A stretch of DNA of 64,000 nt from Burkholderiales bacterium (GCA_020848075.1 JADLAV010000005.1:1-64000), one strand, 5' to 3'. Counted from the stretch's first letter, positions 17,956 through 29,136 are shown. Numbers and translations: made by a program. The notes: generated by a model not told the origin, from the sequence alone.

Positions 17956-18660
17956 TCAGGAGCGCACGAGCTGCAGGAACTCCCGCCGCAGCGCCGTGTT
18001 CTGCAGGAACGCGCCCCGCATGACGCTGTTCACCATGTGCGACTCGTCCTTCACCCCGCGCCACTGCGTGCAGAAATGGTCCGCCTCGATCACGAGCGCC
18101 AGGCCATCGGGCTGCATCCGGGACTCGAGCAGGTCGGCGAGCTGGATCACCGCCTCCTCCTGGATCTGCGGCCGGCTCATCACCCAGTTGGCGAGGCGCG
18201 AGTACTTCGAGAGGCCGATCAGGTTCGAGCGCTCGTTCGGCAAGACTCCGATCCACAGCTTGCCGAGGATCGGCACGAGGTGGTGCGAGCAGGCGCTGCG
18301 GACGGTGATCGGGCCCACGATCATCAGCTCGTTCAGCCGCTCGGCGTTGGGGAACTCGGTGACTCGCGGCATCGGGTGATAGCGCCCGCGGAAAACTTCG
18401 TGCAGGAACATCCGCGCCACGCGGTGCGCCGTGCCCCGCGCATTGTGGTCGCGCGCAGTATCGATCACCAGCGCTTCCAGCACGGCCTCCATTCTTGCCG
18501 CAACCTCCGCCTCGAGCGCGGCCAGCTCCGCCTCGCCCTCGATGTACTCGGCGATGTTGTCGTTTGCGTGGAAGCGTTTGCCGGCGGCCGCGAGGCGCGC
18601 GCGGATCCGCGCCGAAACGGCTGTCGTTGCGCCGGGGTCAACGGGCGTTATCGCTTTCAT
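17956..18660 (-). CDS. folE: GTP cyclohydrolase I
   Basis: Converts GTP to 7,8-dihydroneopterin triphosphate, the first step to tetrahydrofolate. The protein has 234 aa; the family core begins near EAVLEALVIDT. The zinc site is visible as Cys and His in SACSHHLVP and a third ligand in HFCTQWRG. The ATG at 18660 was preferred because GAGGTGGGA stands just upstream; in-frame ATGs at 18705 and 18717 would add 15 to 19 residues. It follows the bzd promoter region on the same strand and may be housekeeping rather than part of the aromatic pathway. Confidence 0.93.
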   Translation of the reverse strand: MKAITPVDPGATTAVSARIRARLAAAGKRFHANDNIAEYIEGEAELAALEAEVAARMEAVLEALVIDTARDHNARGTAHRVARMFLHEVFRGRYHPMPRVTEFPNAERLNELMIVGPITVRSACSHHLVPILGKLWIGVLPNERSNLIGLSKYSRLANWVMSRPQIQEEAVIQLADLLESRMQPDGLALVIEADHFCTQWRGVKDESHMVNSVMRGAFLQNTALRREFLQLVRS

Positions 18661-18734
18661 TCCCACCTCACGCGCTCGGGCGACCGCATCCGGGGCCGCT
18701 TGCATATGAGGATACACGGCTCACTCGCACCGTT

Positions 18735-18778
18735 CATCGGCACTGCGTGGGAGAGCCATCGGCACTGCGTCGGAGAGC
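18735..18778. repeat. 22-nt tandem duplication
   Basis: Two adjacent 22-nt units starting CATCGGCACTGCGT, differing at one base, lie in the 316-nt gap between the divergent folE and radical SAM genes. They may be a recent slip duplication or paired regulator sites. Apart from this and the box at 18860 the gap shows nothing. Confidence 0.6.
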
Positions 18779-18859
18779 CCGCGACGATGTTAGGGTATTG
18801 CCGCGCGCGCTGATCGAGTCTCCGTTCGCTTTACCACGTTGTACGGCGAGGGCTTCGGT

Positions 18860-18873
18860 TTGATGCGGATCAA
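18860..18873. promoter_or_regulatory. FNR/DNR box upstream of radical SAM gene
   Basis: TTGATGCGGATCAA is a perfect match to TTGAT-N4-ATCAA. A class II promoter centred 41.5 nt upstream would start transcription near 18908, 69 nt before the ATG at 18977. Confidence 0.75.
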
Positions 18874-18976
18874 AGCGGTTGGCGCACCGCGGCAACATCA
18901 TTCTCGGTTATCCTTGCGGCATCGTCTCGGCAAGGCCTTCATTCATCGAGTCCTCATCCACCGAGGAGTGGTGCGA

Positions 18977-21025
18977 ATGAACGAAAACTACCAGTCTCCG
19001 CTCCCAGACGCGAGCGCGCCAGCGCCGCACGGCCGTCCGGTCCGGTTGCTGCTCATCAATCCGCGGTTCCCGGAGAGCTTCTGGAGCTTCCGGTGGGCCG
19101 TGCAAGAGATCCTGCCCCGCAAGCGCGCGGTCAATCCGCCGCTCGGGCTCGCCACGCTCGCGGCGCTCTGTCCGCCGCACTGGGAGGTGACGATCGTCGA
19201 CGAGAACGTCGAGTCCGTGCCGCTCGCGCCGCAGACGGACCTCGTCGGGGTCTGCGGGATGGGCGTGCAATTTCCCCGCCAGAAGGAACTGCTCGCGTAC
19301 TACCGTGGCAAGGGCTACCGCGTCGTCGCGGGCGGAAGCTATGCCTCGCTCTGTCCGGAGGCGTATGCGGAGCACGCCGACACCGTAGTCTGCGGCGAGG
19401 CGGAGTACATCTGGCCGGAGTTCTGCCGCGACTTCGAGTCGGGCGCCGTGCGCGCGCTCTACCGCGAGACCGGGACGGTGTCCCTCGAGGATTCGCCGGT
19501 GCCGCGCCTCGACCTGCTGAAGCTCGAGGCGTACACCACCGCGACACTGCAGTTTTCGCGTGGCTGTCCTTACCGGTGCGAGTTCTGCGACATCATCGTC
19601 ATGTTCGGGCGCAAGCCGCGGTTCAAGCGGCCGGAGCAGGTGGGGCGCGAGCTGGACGAGCTCCGCAAGCGGGGCGTGCGCAGCGTCTTCTTCGTCGACG
19701 ACAACTTGATCGGGAACAAGGCAGCCGCCAAGACGCTGCTCCGCTACCTCGCCGACTACCAGCGCCGCCACGGCTGGCGCTTTGCGTTCGGCACGGAGGC
19801 CTCGATCAACCTCGCGCAGGACGCCGAGCTGCTCGGCCTCTTCCGCGACGCGAACTTCGAGTGGGTGTTCATCGGCATCGAGTCGCCCGACGCCGAAAGC
19901 CTGCGGGAGACGCGCAAGACCCAGAACATGCAAGAGGACGCGCTCACCTCGGTGCGCCGCATCCACGCGCACGGGCTCGACGTCCTCGCCGGCTTCATCG
20001 TCGGCTTCGACAACGACACCCTCGATGCCTTCGACCGGCAATACCGGTTCATCGTCGACGCGGGCATCCAGGCGGCCATGGTCGGCCTGCTCAAGGCGCT
20101 GCCGAAGACCCCGCTCTGGGAGCGACTCGAGCGCGAAGGCCGGCTGATTCCGGACGACGCGCACTCCGACAACTGCAAGCTCGGCACCAACGTCATGCCG
20201 AAGCGCATGTCCTACGACGCCATGGTGTCTGGGTACCGCGAGCTCTACGAGCGGCTGCTCGCCGATCGCGCGATCGCGGACAAGATCCGCGCCAAGCTCG
20301 CGCACATGGAACGGCCGATGTACCACGGGACGTACGGCACGCGGGACAGCGCCCTGATCGTATGGCGTTTGGCGGTGAAAGGGCTCCTGCCCGGCGGGCC
20401 GCGCCGCCTGTATCACTTCTTCCGCAGCCTGCCGCTCAGCGCGCCACGCAAGATTCCCCAGGCGATCCTCGACTGGGTCGCCGCGCTGGCGATGGGCGAC
20501 TACGTGCGGCGGCATTTCGGCGCGTCGGTTGCCGCGCAGGCGGCCGCCGCCGACCGGCTCGGCAACGCGCTCTCGCGCGCGATCGCCCGGTATCTGCGCG
20601 AGGGCAAGGTGGCGTTGACGTGGCTCGGGGGCGACCGGGCGGGCGGCGACGACGCCGTCGCGGCCACCCCGCAGCAGGCAACCGCGAGCGAAACGGCGCG
20701 CGGATGGACCGGACGCCTGCCGGCGCTCCAGATCGCGCTGAAGGACTGGCCGGACCAGCGCTTCTTCGCGCGCGCGGCGCGGCCCGTCGAGCGCGTGCTG
20801 CGGCGGACGTCCGCGACCCTGACGCTGCGCATTGAGGCGTTTCGCGAGCAGGAACGCAGGCATCTCGAGCGGCTCCTCCGGCGCCTCGCGCGGCACGGCG
20901 ATCGCATCTCGATCGTGGTGAGCGAGGGGTTGCGCGAGCTCGTGCACGTCGATTCGTCGCGCTTTCATCTGGTGCTGGCCGGAGCGCCGGGCGCGACGCC
21001 GGAAGGCTCTGCTACTTCCCCCTGA
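18977..21025 (+). CDS. B12-binding radical SAM protein
   Basis: Radical SAM enzyme of 682 aa with an N-terminal cobalamin-binding-type Rossmann domain (about 20-150), the cluster motif CPYRCEFC (Cys-x3-Cys-x2-Cys, about 196-203) and a C-terminal region rich in basic and membrane-surface helices resembling the DUF4070 part of HpnP-like proteins. Such enzymes often methylate or rearrange lipids or tetrapyrroles; the product here cannot be named. The ATG at 18977 excludes 46 unconserved residues of an upstream reading frame that would overlap the FNR/DNR box. The box suggests induction under low oxygen or NO together with the nir genes. The 3' end overlaps the convergent methyltransferase gene by 14 nt. 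Confidence 0.85.
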   Translation: MNENYQSPLPDASAPAPHGRPVRLLLINPRFPESFWSFRWAVQEILPRKRAVNPPLGLATLAALCPPHWEVTIVDENVESVPLAPQTDLVGVCGMGVQFPRQKELLAYYRGKGYRVVAGGSYASLCPEAYAEHADTVVCGEAEYIWPEFCRDFESGAVRALYRETGTVSLEDSPVPRLDLLKLEAYTTATLQFSRGCPYRCEFCDIIVMFGRKPRFKRPEQVGRELDELRKRGVRSVFFVDDNLIGNKAAAKTLLRYLADYQRRHGWRFAFGTEASINLAQDAELLGLFRDANFEWVFIGIESPDAESLRETRKTQNMQEDALTSVRRIHAHGLDVLAGFIVGFDNDTLDAFDRQYRFIVDAGIQAAMVGLLKALPKTPLWERLEREGRLIPDDAHSDNCKLGTNVMPKRMSYDAMVSGYRELYERLLADRAIADKIRAKLAHMERPMYHGTYGTRDSALIVWRLAVKGLLPGGPRRLYHFFRSLPLSAPRKIPQAILDWVAALAMGDYVRRHFGASVAAQAAAADRLGNALSRAIARYLREGKVALTWLGGDRAGGDDAVAATPQQATASETARGWTGRLPALQIALKDWPDQRFFARAARPVERVLRRTSATLTLRIEAFREQERRHLERLLRRLARHGDRISIVVSEGLRELVHVDSSRFHLVLAGAPGATPEGSATSP

Positions 21026-21545
21026 CGATCCAGAGGTACACGCGCTTGCCCTGAACGACCGACACGTGGTCGGGCTCCCAATCGTCCATCGCAAAATCGT
21101 GCGAGACGATGCGCGTGCCGGGACGCAGGCCCTGCAGCCGCGGGCGCAACGCATCGTTCATCGCCGGCAGCAGGTACAGCGCGATCACCGTGGCTTCGGC
21201 GAGGTCGGCCTGGAAGAGATCCTGGCGGACGAACTTCACGCGATCGGCCACGCCGGCGCGCTCGGCATTCGCCACGGCGCGCGCGACGAGCTCCGGATCG
21301 CGCTCGATGCCGACGCCGCGCGCGCCGTGCTCCTTCGCTGCCGCGATCACGATACGCCCGTCACCGGATCCGAGGTCGTACACCACGTCGCTCGCGCCGA
21401 CCGATGCCACGCGCAGCATCTCGGCGACCACCGCGGGCGGCGTCGGGATGAACGGGGCGCCGGGCCCATCGGCTGCGTGCGCAGCTACCGCGGCGGAGAG
21501 CATGGCGCACGCCGAACCGTGCATGAAGAGGAAGCGGACGAGCAT
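21012..21545 (-). CDS. class I SAM-dependent methyltransferase with signal-like N-terminus
   Basis: A 177-aa protein with SAM motif I VYDLGSGDGR (about 64-73), an acidic residue after the next strand in GIERDP, and a short Rossmann fold. Before it lies a hydrophobic stretch (about 8-25) ending in AHAADG, which looks like a Sec signal peptide; that is odd for a SAM enzyme because SAM is cytoplasmic. A later start would remove the signal but none with a clear ribosome site was seen. Substrate unknown. Confidence 0.75.
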   Translation of the reverse strand: MLVRFLFMHGSACAMLSAAVAAHAADGPGAPFIPTPPAVVAEMLRVASVGASDVVYDLGSGDGRIVIAAAKEHGARGVGIERDPELVARAVANAERAGVADRVKFVRQDLFQADLAEATVIALYLLPAMNDALRPRLQGLRPGTRIVSHDFAMDDWEPDHVSVVQGKRVYLWIVRGK

Positions 21546-21684
21546 CACGACCACGCTTGGCCGACAGTCGAGCGATCCTCTCAGCTTACCCCGCTCGCCG
21601 GCGGCGCAACAGCTGGCGGTGGCAACGGGAAAGCCCCGATTCGACACCGCGGCTTCGTAGACCGCACTCAGCCGGCGCCCCGGG

Positions 21685-22686
21685 TCAGGCGTGCACGACG
21701 AGCGGGCGGTCGGCGGCGTCGATTTCGCGCGCGAGTTCGACGAGCAGAGACGGGTCGTCGCTGGCGAGCCAATCCGGGTCCGATAGCGCGCGTCGCCAGC
21801 TCCGGGCGCCCGGCTGGCCATGAAAGAGGCCGAGCATGTGCCGGGTGATCTGGCGCAGGCTGCCGCCCGCGGCGATGTGCCGCTCCAAGTAGGGCAGCAT
21901 CGCGCGAACGGCGTCCGCGCGGGTGCGCGGACCGTCGCTTGCGGCAAAGTGGCGCGCATCGATCGCGGCGAGGAGCCACGGGTCGTGGTAGGCGGCGCGG
22001 CCCAGCATCACGCCGTCCACGTGGCGGAGCTCGCGGTCGATGTCCGTGAGCGTGGCGATCCCGCCGTTCACGACGATCTCGAGCTCGGGAAGATCGCGCT
22101 TCAGCCGGTGCGCAACCTCGTAGCGAAGCGGCGGCACCTCGCGATTTTCCTTCGGCGACAGGCCCTTCAGCCATGCGTTGCGCGCGTGCACGAAGAAGGT
22201 GCGGCAGCCGGCGCGCGCGAGGGTTTCGACGAACCCGCGCACGAAGCCGTACTCCTCGCGGCGATCAAGCCCGATGCGGTGCTTGACCGTGATCGGGATC
22301 GACACCGCGTCCTGCATCGCCTTCACGCAGTCCGTCACCAGTTCCGGCTCGGCCATCAGGCACGCCCCGAATGCGCCGCGCTGCACCCGCTCCGAGGGGC
22401 AGCCACAGTTGAGGTTGATCTCCGCGTAGCCCCACCGCTCGGCGAGGCGCGCGCAGGCGGCGAGGTCGTCAGGCTCCGAGCCGCCGAGCTGCACTGCAAC
22501 CGGCTGCTCGGCCGGATCGAATGCCAGGTGCCGCGCCGCATCCCCGTGCAGCAGCGCGCCCGCCGTGATCATTTCCGTGTAAAGCCACGCGTGCCGCGCG
22601 AGCAGGCGGTGGAAATACCGGCAATGCCGGTCGGTCCAGTCCATCATCGGCGCGACTGCCAGGCGGTGCGGAAGCGGGTTTGGCAT
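21685..22686 (-). CDS. dusA: tRNA-dihydrouridine synthase A
   Basis: FMN enzyme that reduces uridine to dihydrouridine at positions 20/20a of tRNA. The 333-aa chain starts LAVAPMMDWTDRHCRYF, typical of DusA, and contains NLNCGCPSERVQ with the active-site cysteine, KHRIGLD and VNGGI for FMN binding. It stands alone on the minus strand between the methyltransferase and a divergent small gene; it is a housekeeping gene. Confidence 0.96.
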   Translation of the reverse strand: MPNPLPHRLAVAPMMDWTDRHCRYFHRLLARHAWLYTEMITAGALLHGDAARHLAFDPAEQPVAVQLGGSEPDDLAACARLAERWGYAEINLNCGCPSERVQRGAFGACLMAEPELVTDCVKAMQDAVSIPITVKHRIGLDRREEYGFVRGFVETLARAGCRTFFVHARNAWLKGLSPKENREVPPLRYEVAHRLKRDLPELEIVVNGGIATLTDIDRELRHVDGVMLGRAAYHDPWLLAAIDARHFAASDGPRTRADAVRAMLPYLERHIAAGGSLRQITRHMLGLFHGQPGARSWRRALSDPDWLASDDPSLLVELAREIDAADRPLVVHA

Positions 22687-23051
22687 CTCTCTGATTCTAC
22701 CGGCTGTTTCGATCCGTTGAGAGTGAGCGCTTCGTCGCGCGGAATTCCACGCTGCGGCGCGGCGATTGCAGTTCGCGCTGCGAATGCGGCGCGCGTTCGG
22801 TCGTGCGCTTCCGGCGCGGCGTTTGCTTCGCGCGACTTCGATGTGCGACAAATGATCGGTCCAGAAAGAAACTGATTGCATCGTGGCGCAGAGTTGGTAG
22901 TAGGATCCGATCTGCGTCATCGGTGGCAAGACGCGCTGCGCACGACGCGGTTCTGCGCTTCGCCTCACCGAAGCACGTTCAAACAACAGCACGCGGGCGC
23001 GGACGAGGGACAGGCGTCGTGCACCGGGTCCGACGCTCGAGAGGAGGAGAG
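22687..23051. other. intergenic region, nothing recognised
   Basis: A 365-nt gap between the divergent dusA gene and a small acidic protein gene. It is slightly less GC-rich than the flanking genes. It presumably carries both promoters, but I see no convincing regulator box, hairpin or short conserved reading frame. Confidence 0.5.
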
Positions 23052-23336
23052 ATGGCGAAATCAAAGCGCGTTGGGCGAGCGGCGCCGACCCGCGCAGGGT
23101 CGCCATTCCGCCCGCGCACGCCTGAGGACATCCCTGCTCGAGAGGACGCTCCGAGGCGCTCCGTGCCGCGCAGCGCGGTCGAGACGCCACGCGATCTGGC
23201 CGCCCAGGCCGTGGAGGGGCCGCGAGACGACGGGCTCGACGAGTGGCTCGCCCCGGACGAAGACGGCGACGCGGACCTCGATCAGTGGCTGCACGATCAC
23301 GGCAAGGACGGCGGGACAGAGGGGCCGAATAGCTGA
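23052..23336 (+). CDS. small charged hypothetical protein
   Basis: A 94-aa protein of unknown function. The first half is basic and proline-rich; the last 30 residues are strongly acidic with two similar short segments, DEWLAPDEDGD and DQWLHDHGKDG. It is likely disordered. The ATG at 23052 has a GAGGAGGAGA box in the right place. It is followed after 4 nt by the helix-hairpin-helix gene, so the two are probably co-transcribed. Confidence 0.6.
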   Translation: MAKSKRVGRAAPTRAGSPFRPRTPEDIPAREDAPRRSVPRSAVETPRDLAAQAVEGPRDDGLDEWLAPDEDGDADLDQWLHDHGKDGGTEGPNS

Positions 23337-23340
23337 GGGT

Positions 23341-24225
23341 GTGCACCGTGGGGCGGCGGTGACCGCGACGGGCGGCGAAAACGCGCGCATCGCCGACGAG
23401 CTCCGTGAAGCCGCGGCGCTCTTGCAGGCTCAGGGCGCGAATCCATACCGCATCGCCGCCTACCGCAAGGCGGCCGACACCGTGGCACGGCTCGACCGGC
23501 CGGTGCGCGAGATCTTCGAGGAAGGCGGGCGCGAGGGCCTGGACGCGCTGCCCGGCGTCGGCGCGGGGATCGCGGCGGCCATCGCCGAGATGGTGATCAC
23601 CGGCCGCTGGAGCCAGCTCGAACGGCTGCGCGGCAGCGTCGAGCCGGAGGGCCTCTTTCAGAGCGTGCCGGGCATCGGACCGGAGCTCGCCCGCGCGATC
23701 CACGACACGCTGCACGTCGATACGCTCGAGGCGCTCGAGGCCGCCGCGCACGATGGCCGGCTGGAGGGCGTCGCGGGCGTCGGCGCGCGCCGCTCGGCCG
23801 CGATACGCGCTGCGCTCGCGTCCATGCTCGGGCGGCGGCTGCCGCGGGCGGGCCGCCCGGCGGCGGCGCCCTCAGTCGAAGCCGTGCTCGCGGTGGATGA
23901 CGAATACCGGACGAAGGATGCGGCGGGCAAGTTGCCCAAGATCGCGCCGAAACGCTTCAACCCGACCGGCGAAGCGTGGCTGCCGGTGCTGCACGCCGAG
24001 CGCGGCGGCAGGCATTTCACGGCGCTCTACTCGAACACCGCAAGAGCGCACGAGCTCGGCCGCACGCGCGACTGGGTGGTGGTCTATTACTACGGCGACG
24101 ATCACGTGGAAGGGCAGCTCACGGTGGTCACCGAAACGCGCGGTCCGCTCGCCGGCAAGCGTGTGGTGCGCGGGCGCGAGCGCGAATGTCTCGAGCACTA
24201 CGGCAGGGAGGGCGGGGTGGCCTGA
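23341..24225 (+). CDS. helix-hairpin-helix protein, PolX N-terminal type
   Basis: A protein of about 294 aa. The first 70 residues match the N-terminal 8-kDa-like domain of PolX/DNA polymerase beta proteins (ARIADELREAAALLQ, NPYRIAAYRKAA). Two helix-hairpin-helix motifs follow (LPGVGAGIAAAI and VPGIGPELARAI, then VAGVGARRSAAI). No polymerase palm or PHP domain follows; instead there is a C-terminal domain of about 115 residues with VVVYYYGDDHVEGQ and RGRERECLEHYG that I cannot name. It probably binds DNA. GTG at 23341 or 23359 could be the start. Confidence 0.8.
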   Translation: MHRGAAVTATGGENARIADELREAAALLQAQGANPYRIAAYRKAADTVARLDRPVREIFEEGGREGLDALPGVGAGIAAAIAEMVITGRWSQLERLRGSVEPEGLFQSVPGIGPELARAIHDTLHVDTLEALEAAAHDGRLEGVAGVGARRSAAIRAALASMLGRRLPRAGRPAAAPSVEAVLAVDDEYRTKDAAGKLPKIAPKRFNPTGEAWLPVLHAERGGRHFTALYSNTARAHELGRTRDWVVVYYYGDDHVEGQLTVVTETRGPLAGKRVVRGRERECLEHYGREGGVA

Positions 24226-24247
24226 TCGGCGCACCGGCTGCCTCGGG

Positions 24248-25150
24248 CTACGCGTGCGCCGGCTCGGGATGGGTGATCAGGCTTTCCGCGTCGGAATCGA
24301 ACCAGCCGAGCTCCCCGCGCAGCTTCACCACCTCGCCGACGATGATGAGCGCAGGAGGCTCCAGCCCGGCGTGCGCCGCGCGCCCGGGCAACGTTGTCAG
24401 CGTGCCCGTGACCACGCGCTGCTTCCGCGTGGTGGCGCGCTCCACTGCCGCGGCCGGCCAGTCGCCCGGCAGGCCGTGCGCCTTCAGCCGCTCGCAGATC
24501 TCCGCCAGCTGGCCCACGCCCATGTAGACGACCACCGTCTGATTGCGGCGGGCGAGCATCGGCCAGTCGAGATCGCACGCGCCGTGCTTGCGGTGACCGG
24601 TGACGAACACGCACGCCTGCGCGTAGTCGCGGTGCGTGAGCGGGATGCCGCCGTAGGTCGAGGCGCCGCTCGCCGAGGTCACGCCTGGCACCACCTCGAA
24701 GGGCACACCGTGCTCGGCGAGGAACTGCATCTCTTCGCCGCCGCGGCCGAAGATGAACGGGTCACCTCCCTTGAGGCGTAGCACGCGCTTGCCCTTGCGC
24801 GCGAGCGCCACGAGGAGCGCGTTGATCTCCGCCTGCGGCAGCGCGTGGTTGGACTTTTCCTTGCCGGCGTAGATGAGCTCCGCGTTGCGCCGCACCAGCC
24901 CGAGCACGTCGTTGCTCACGAGATGGTCGTAGATGCAGGCGTCGGCCTGCTGAAGGAGGCGCGCCGCCTTGAGCGTGAGGAGCTCCGGATCGCCGGGCCC
25001 GGCGCCGACGAGGTACACCATTCCCCGGCCCCGCTGCGGGGCAACGCCGTGGCTTCCGTCCTTGCCGCCGCCAGGCGCGCGCGAGGCGGAGCCCCCGGGG
25101 CCGAATACCTGCCCGGCCGATGCAGGGCGTTTCTTGCGCGAGTCGTGCAT
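24248..25150 (-). CDS. nirE: uroporphyrinogen-III C-methyltransferase (NirE/CobA)
   Basis: Methylates uroporphyrinogen III at C2 and C7 to give precorrin-2, the branch point to siroheme, heme d1 and cobalamin. The typical core starts at [19 protein letters not shown] and includes [17 protein letters not shown] and VPGVTSASG. The ATG at 25150 has GGAGA upstream and adds about 43 variable residues; an internal start at the core methionine is also possible. Adjacency to nirI-nirS and a perfect-spaced DNR-like box upstream make NirE for heme d1 the preferred role; supply of B12 precursor for the mutase and radical SAM enzyme is also possible. Confidence 0.88.
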   Translation of the reverse strand: MHDSRKKRPASAGQVFGPGGSASRAPGGGKDGSHGVAPQRGRGMVYLVGAGPGDPELLTLKAARLLQQADACIYDHLVSNDVLGLVRRNAELIYAGKEKSNHALPQAEINALLVALARKGKRVLRLKGGDPFIFGRGGEEMQFLAEHGVPFEVVPGVTSASGASTYGGIPLTHRDYAQACVFVTGHRKHGACDLDWPMLARRNQTVVVYMGVGQLAEICERLKAHGLPGDWPAAAVERATTRKQRVVTGTLTTLPGRAAHAGLEPPALIIVGEVVKLRGELGWFDSDAESLITHPEPAHA

Positions 25151-25221
25151 CCATGTCTCCAGCGGCGCCGGCCGGCGCCGGACGTGTATCCACAATCTAT
25201 GTGGGGGCTGCCGGAGGGACT

Positions 25222-25235
25222 TTGACGCGGGTCAA
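25222..25235. promoter_or_regulatory. FNR/DNR box, probably for nirE
   Basis: TTGACGCGGGTCAA matches TTGAC-N4-GTCAA. For the minus strand a start of transcription 41.5 nt away falls near 25187, 37 nt before the chosen nirE start, which supports the ATG at 25150. Confidence 0.7.
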
Positions 25236-25255
25236 ATGCCGGGCGCGGTGCGCAC

Positions 25256-25269
25256 TTGATTGAGATCAA
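25256..25269. promoter_or_regulatory. FNR/DNR box for nirI
   Basis: TTGATTGAGATCAA is a perfect FNR/DNR-type palindrome. On the plus strand it predicts a transcript start near 25304, 21 nt before the GTG start of nirI. Confidence 0.8.
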
Positions 25270-25324
25270 AAGCATGGACGGCGTCGCCCGCTCCAATAGC
25301 GGCTGTCTTCTGCGATCCACCTAA

Positions 25325-27148
25325 GTGACCGCGCCCCTGCGCATATCCCCGTCCGCCCGCTCGCACGCATCGGTCCTGCGGTTGGTCGCGGCGCTCGCAA
25401 TCGTTCTGCTCCTCGCTGCCGCGCCGCTCGGCGCCGCGCGCGGGGAGGACATTGCCGCCCGCTATCCGCAGGCACGCGAGTTCTTTCCGACTGCCGACCG
25501 GTTTGGCGCGACCGAGGGGGATCCGCCTGCGGCGCCTGTGTACCGGGGCGATGCGCTCCTCGGGTACGTGTTCCTCACCAACGACGTCGTGCGGATCCCG
25601 GCGTACTCGGGCAAGCCGATCAACACGCTGATCGGATTCGATGTCGCGGGGCGGATCACCGGCGTTGCGATCGTGCAGCACGAGGAGCCGATCCTCGCGG
25701 TCGGCATCTCGGAGGCACGACTGAAGGCGTTCACCGACCAGTATCGAGGAAAATCGGTATTCGACAAGATCACGATCGGCGGGCCGCGCGAGGACTACGT
25801 CGCCGTCGACACGATTTCCGGGGCGACGATCACCGTGATGGTGCAGAACGCGACGATCATGCGCGCCGCACTTCGCGTCGCGGAGTCGCGCGGGCTGCGG
25901 CCCGGGGTCGCCACCGCGGCTGCCGTGGCTCCACCCCCGGCCGCCGCCCCAGTCGTCGAGTCGCCCGGTGCGGCGGTCCCCGAAACCGCGCGGGCGGTCG
26001 CGCCGAGCGGTACCGAGCGCGCTCCGCCGCCGCCGGCCGCAACGGAGAAGGCCGTCCGGCCTGGCAGATCGCAGCCCCCCCCGCGCCCCCAGCGGGCGGC
26101 GCCGGCGCCGATCGCCCAACCGCCGCTGCCCGCGCCGCCCGCCATGACCGGTGCGACGGGGGCCGAGGAGCCGCTCTGGAAGCAGGCGTGGCGCGAGCGC
26201 TGGGGGCGGATCGTCCTGCTCGTCGCCGGACTCGCCACGCTCACGGCGATCCTCGTCTTCCAGGATTGGCTCGCGCGGCGCCCGACGCTCCTCTGGTACC
26301 TGCGCCGCGGCTTTCTCCTCTACACGCTCTTCTTCATCGGCTGGTTCGCGCTCGCGCAGCTTTCGGTGATGCACGTGCTCACCTTCATGCACGCGTTCAT
26401 GCACGAGTTCCGGTGGGAGAACTTCCTGATCGACCCGATGCTGTTCATCCTGTGGGGCTTCGTCGCGCTGACGCTGCTGCTCTGGGGTCGCGGCGTTTAC
26501 TGCGGCTGGCTGTGCCCGTACGGCGCGCTCCAGGAACTCGGGAACCAGATCGCGCGCCGGTTCGGCGTGAGGCAGATCGAGTTTCCCGACGTGGTGCACG
26601 AGCGGCTCTGGGCCGTGAAGTACCTGGTGCTGATCCTGCTCTTCGGCGTATCCCTGCAGTCGCTCGGCGAGGCCGCGCGCTACGCCGAGGTCGAGCCGTT
26701 CAAGACGACCGTCGTGATGGGGTTTCAGCGCGAGTGGCCGTTCGTGCTGTATGCGGGCGCTCTGCTCCTGGTGGCCGTCTTCAATCGGAAGTTCTACTGC
26801 AAGTACCTCTGCCCGCTCGGTGCCGCCCTCGCGATTCCGGGGCGTTTCCGCGTGTTCGACTGGTGGCTGCGGCGCCGCAAGGAATGCGGTCATCCGTGCC
26901 AGACGTGCGCGCGCGAGTGCGAGGTGCGCGCGATCCGCCCCACCGGCGAGATCAACGCGAACGAGTGCCACTACTGCCTCGATTGCCAGGTCACCTATTA
27001 CGACGACAACAAGTGCATGCCGCTCGTCGAGCGCAAGAGGCGCCACGAGCGTGCCTCCCGGGCGCGCGAAATGGTGCACGCCATGGAGCCGCACGCCGGG
27101 GCGATGGGCCTCGACGAGTCCGCGGAGGAGCGTGGCGGACGGGGCTGA
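25325..27148 (+). CDS. nirI: NirI/NosR-family membrane flavo-iron-sulfur protein
   Basis: Inner-membrane protein (607 aa) needed in Paracoccus for nirS expression or activity (NirI) or for N2O reductase maturation (NosR). It has a signal-like N-terminal helix (about 17-35), a periplasmic FMN-binding domain with the flavinylation motif DTISGAT (162-168; Thr168 the likely attachment site), a long Pro/Ala-rich linker (about 205-280), several membrane segments, and cytoplasmic cysteine motifs CGWLCPYG and CKYLCPLG followed by a polyferredoxin-like tail with CGHPCQTCAREC and CHYCLDC. NirI is chosen because nirS follows directly and no nos gene is in the window. A GTG start fits the DNR box. Confidence 0.82.
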   Translation: MTAPLRISPSARSHASVLRLVAALAIVLLLAAAPLGAARGEDIAARYPQAREFFPTADRFGATEGDPPAAPVYRGDALLGYVFLTNDVVRIPAYSGKPINTLIGFDVAGRITGVAIVQHEEPILAVGISEARLKAFTDQYRGKSVFDKITIGGPREDYVAVDTISGATITVMVQNATIMRAALRVAESRGLRPGVATAAAVAPPPAAAPVVESPGAAVPETARAVAPSGTERAPPPPAATEKAVRPGRSQPPPRPQRAAPAPIAQPPLPAPPAMTGATGAEEPLWKQAWRERWGRIVLLVAGLATLTAILVFQDWLARRPTLLWYLRRGFLLYTLFFIGWFALAQLSVMHVLTFMHAFMHEFRWENFLIDPMLFILWGFVALTLLLWGRGVYCGWLCPYGALQELGNQIARRFGVRQIEFPDVVHERLWAVKYLVLILLFGVSLQSLGEAARYAEVEPFKTTVVMGFQREWPFVLYAGALLLVAVFNRKFYCKYLCPLGAALAIPGRFRVFDWWLRRRKECGHPCQTCARECEVRAIRPTGEINANECHYCLDCQVTYYDDNKCMPLVERKRRHERASRAREMVHAMEPHAGAMGLDESAEERGGRG

Positions 27149-29077
<1,929 letters not shown>

Positions 29078-29097
29078 CGGGGGACTGGGGTTGGGAT

Positions 29098-29131
29098 GCC
29101 GGCCGCTCCTCCTCCTCCTCTTGCGGCCGGC
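29098..29131. other. hairpin after nirS
   Basis: GCCGGCCGC (29098-29106) pairs with GCGGCCGGC (29123-29131) around a CTCCTCCTCC-type loop. It lies directly in front of the nirS terminator and may protect the nirS mRNA 3' end. Confidence 0.5.
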
Positions 29132-29136
29132 ATGGA

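Noticed and set aside
25325-27148. NosR of an N2O reductase cluster
   Set aside because: No nosZ, nosD, nosF, nosY or nosL is present and nirS follows directly; NirI is the simpler reading, though the two are the same family.
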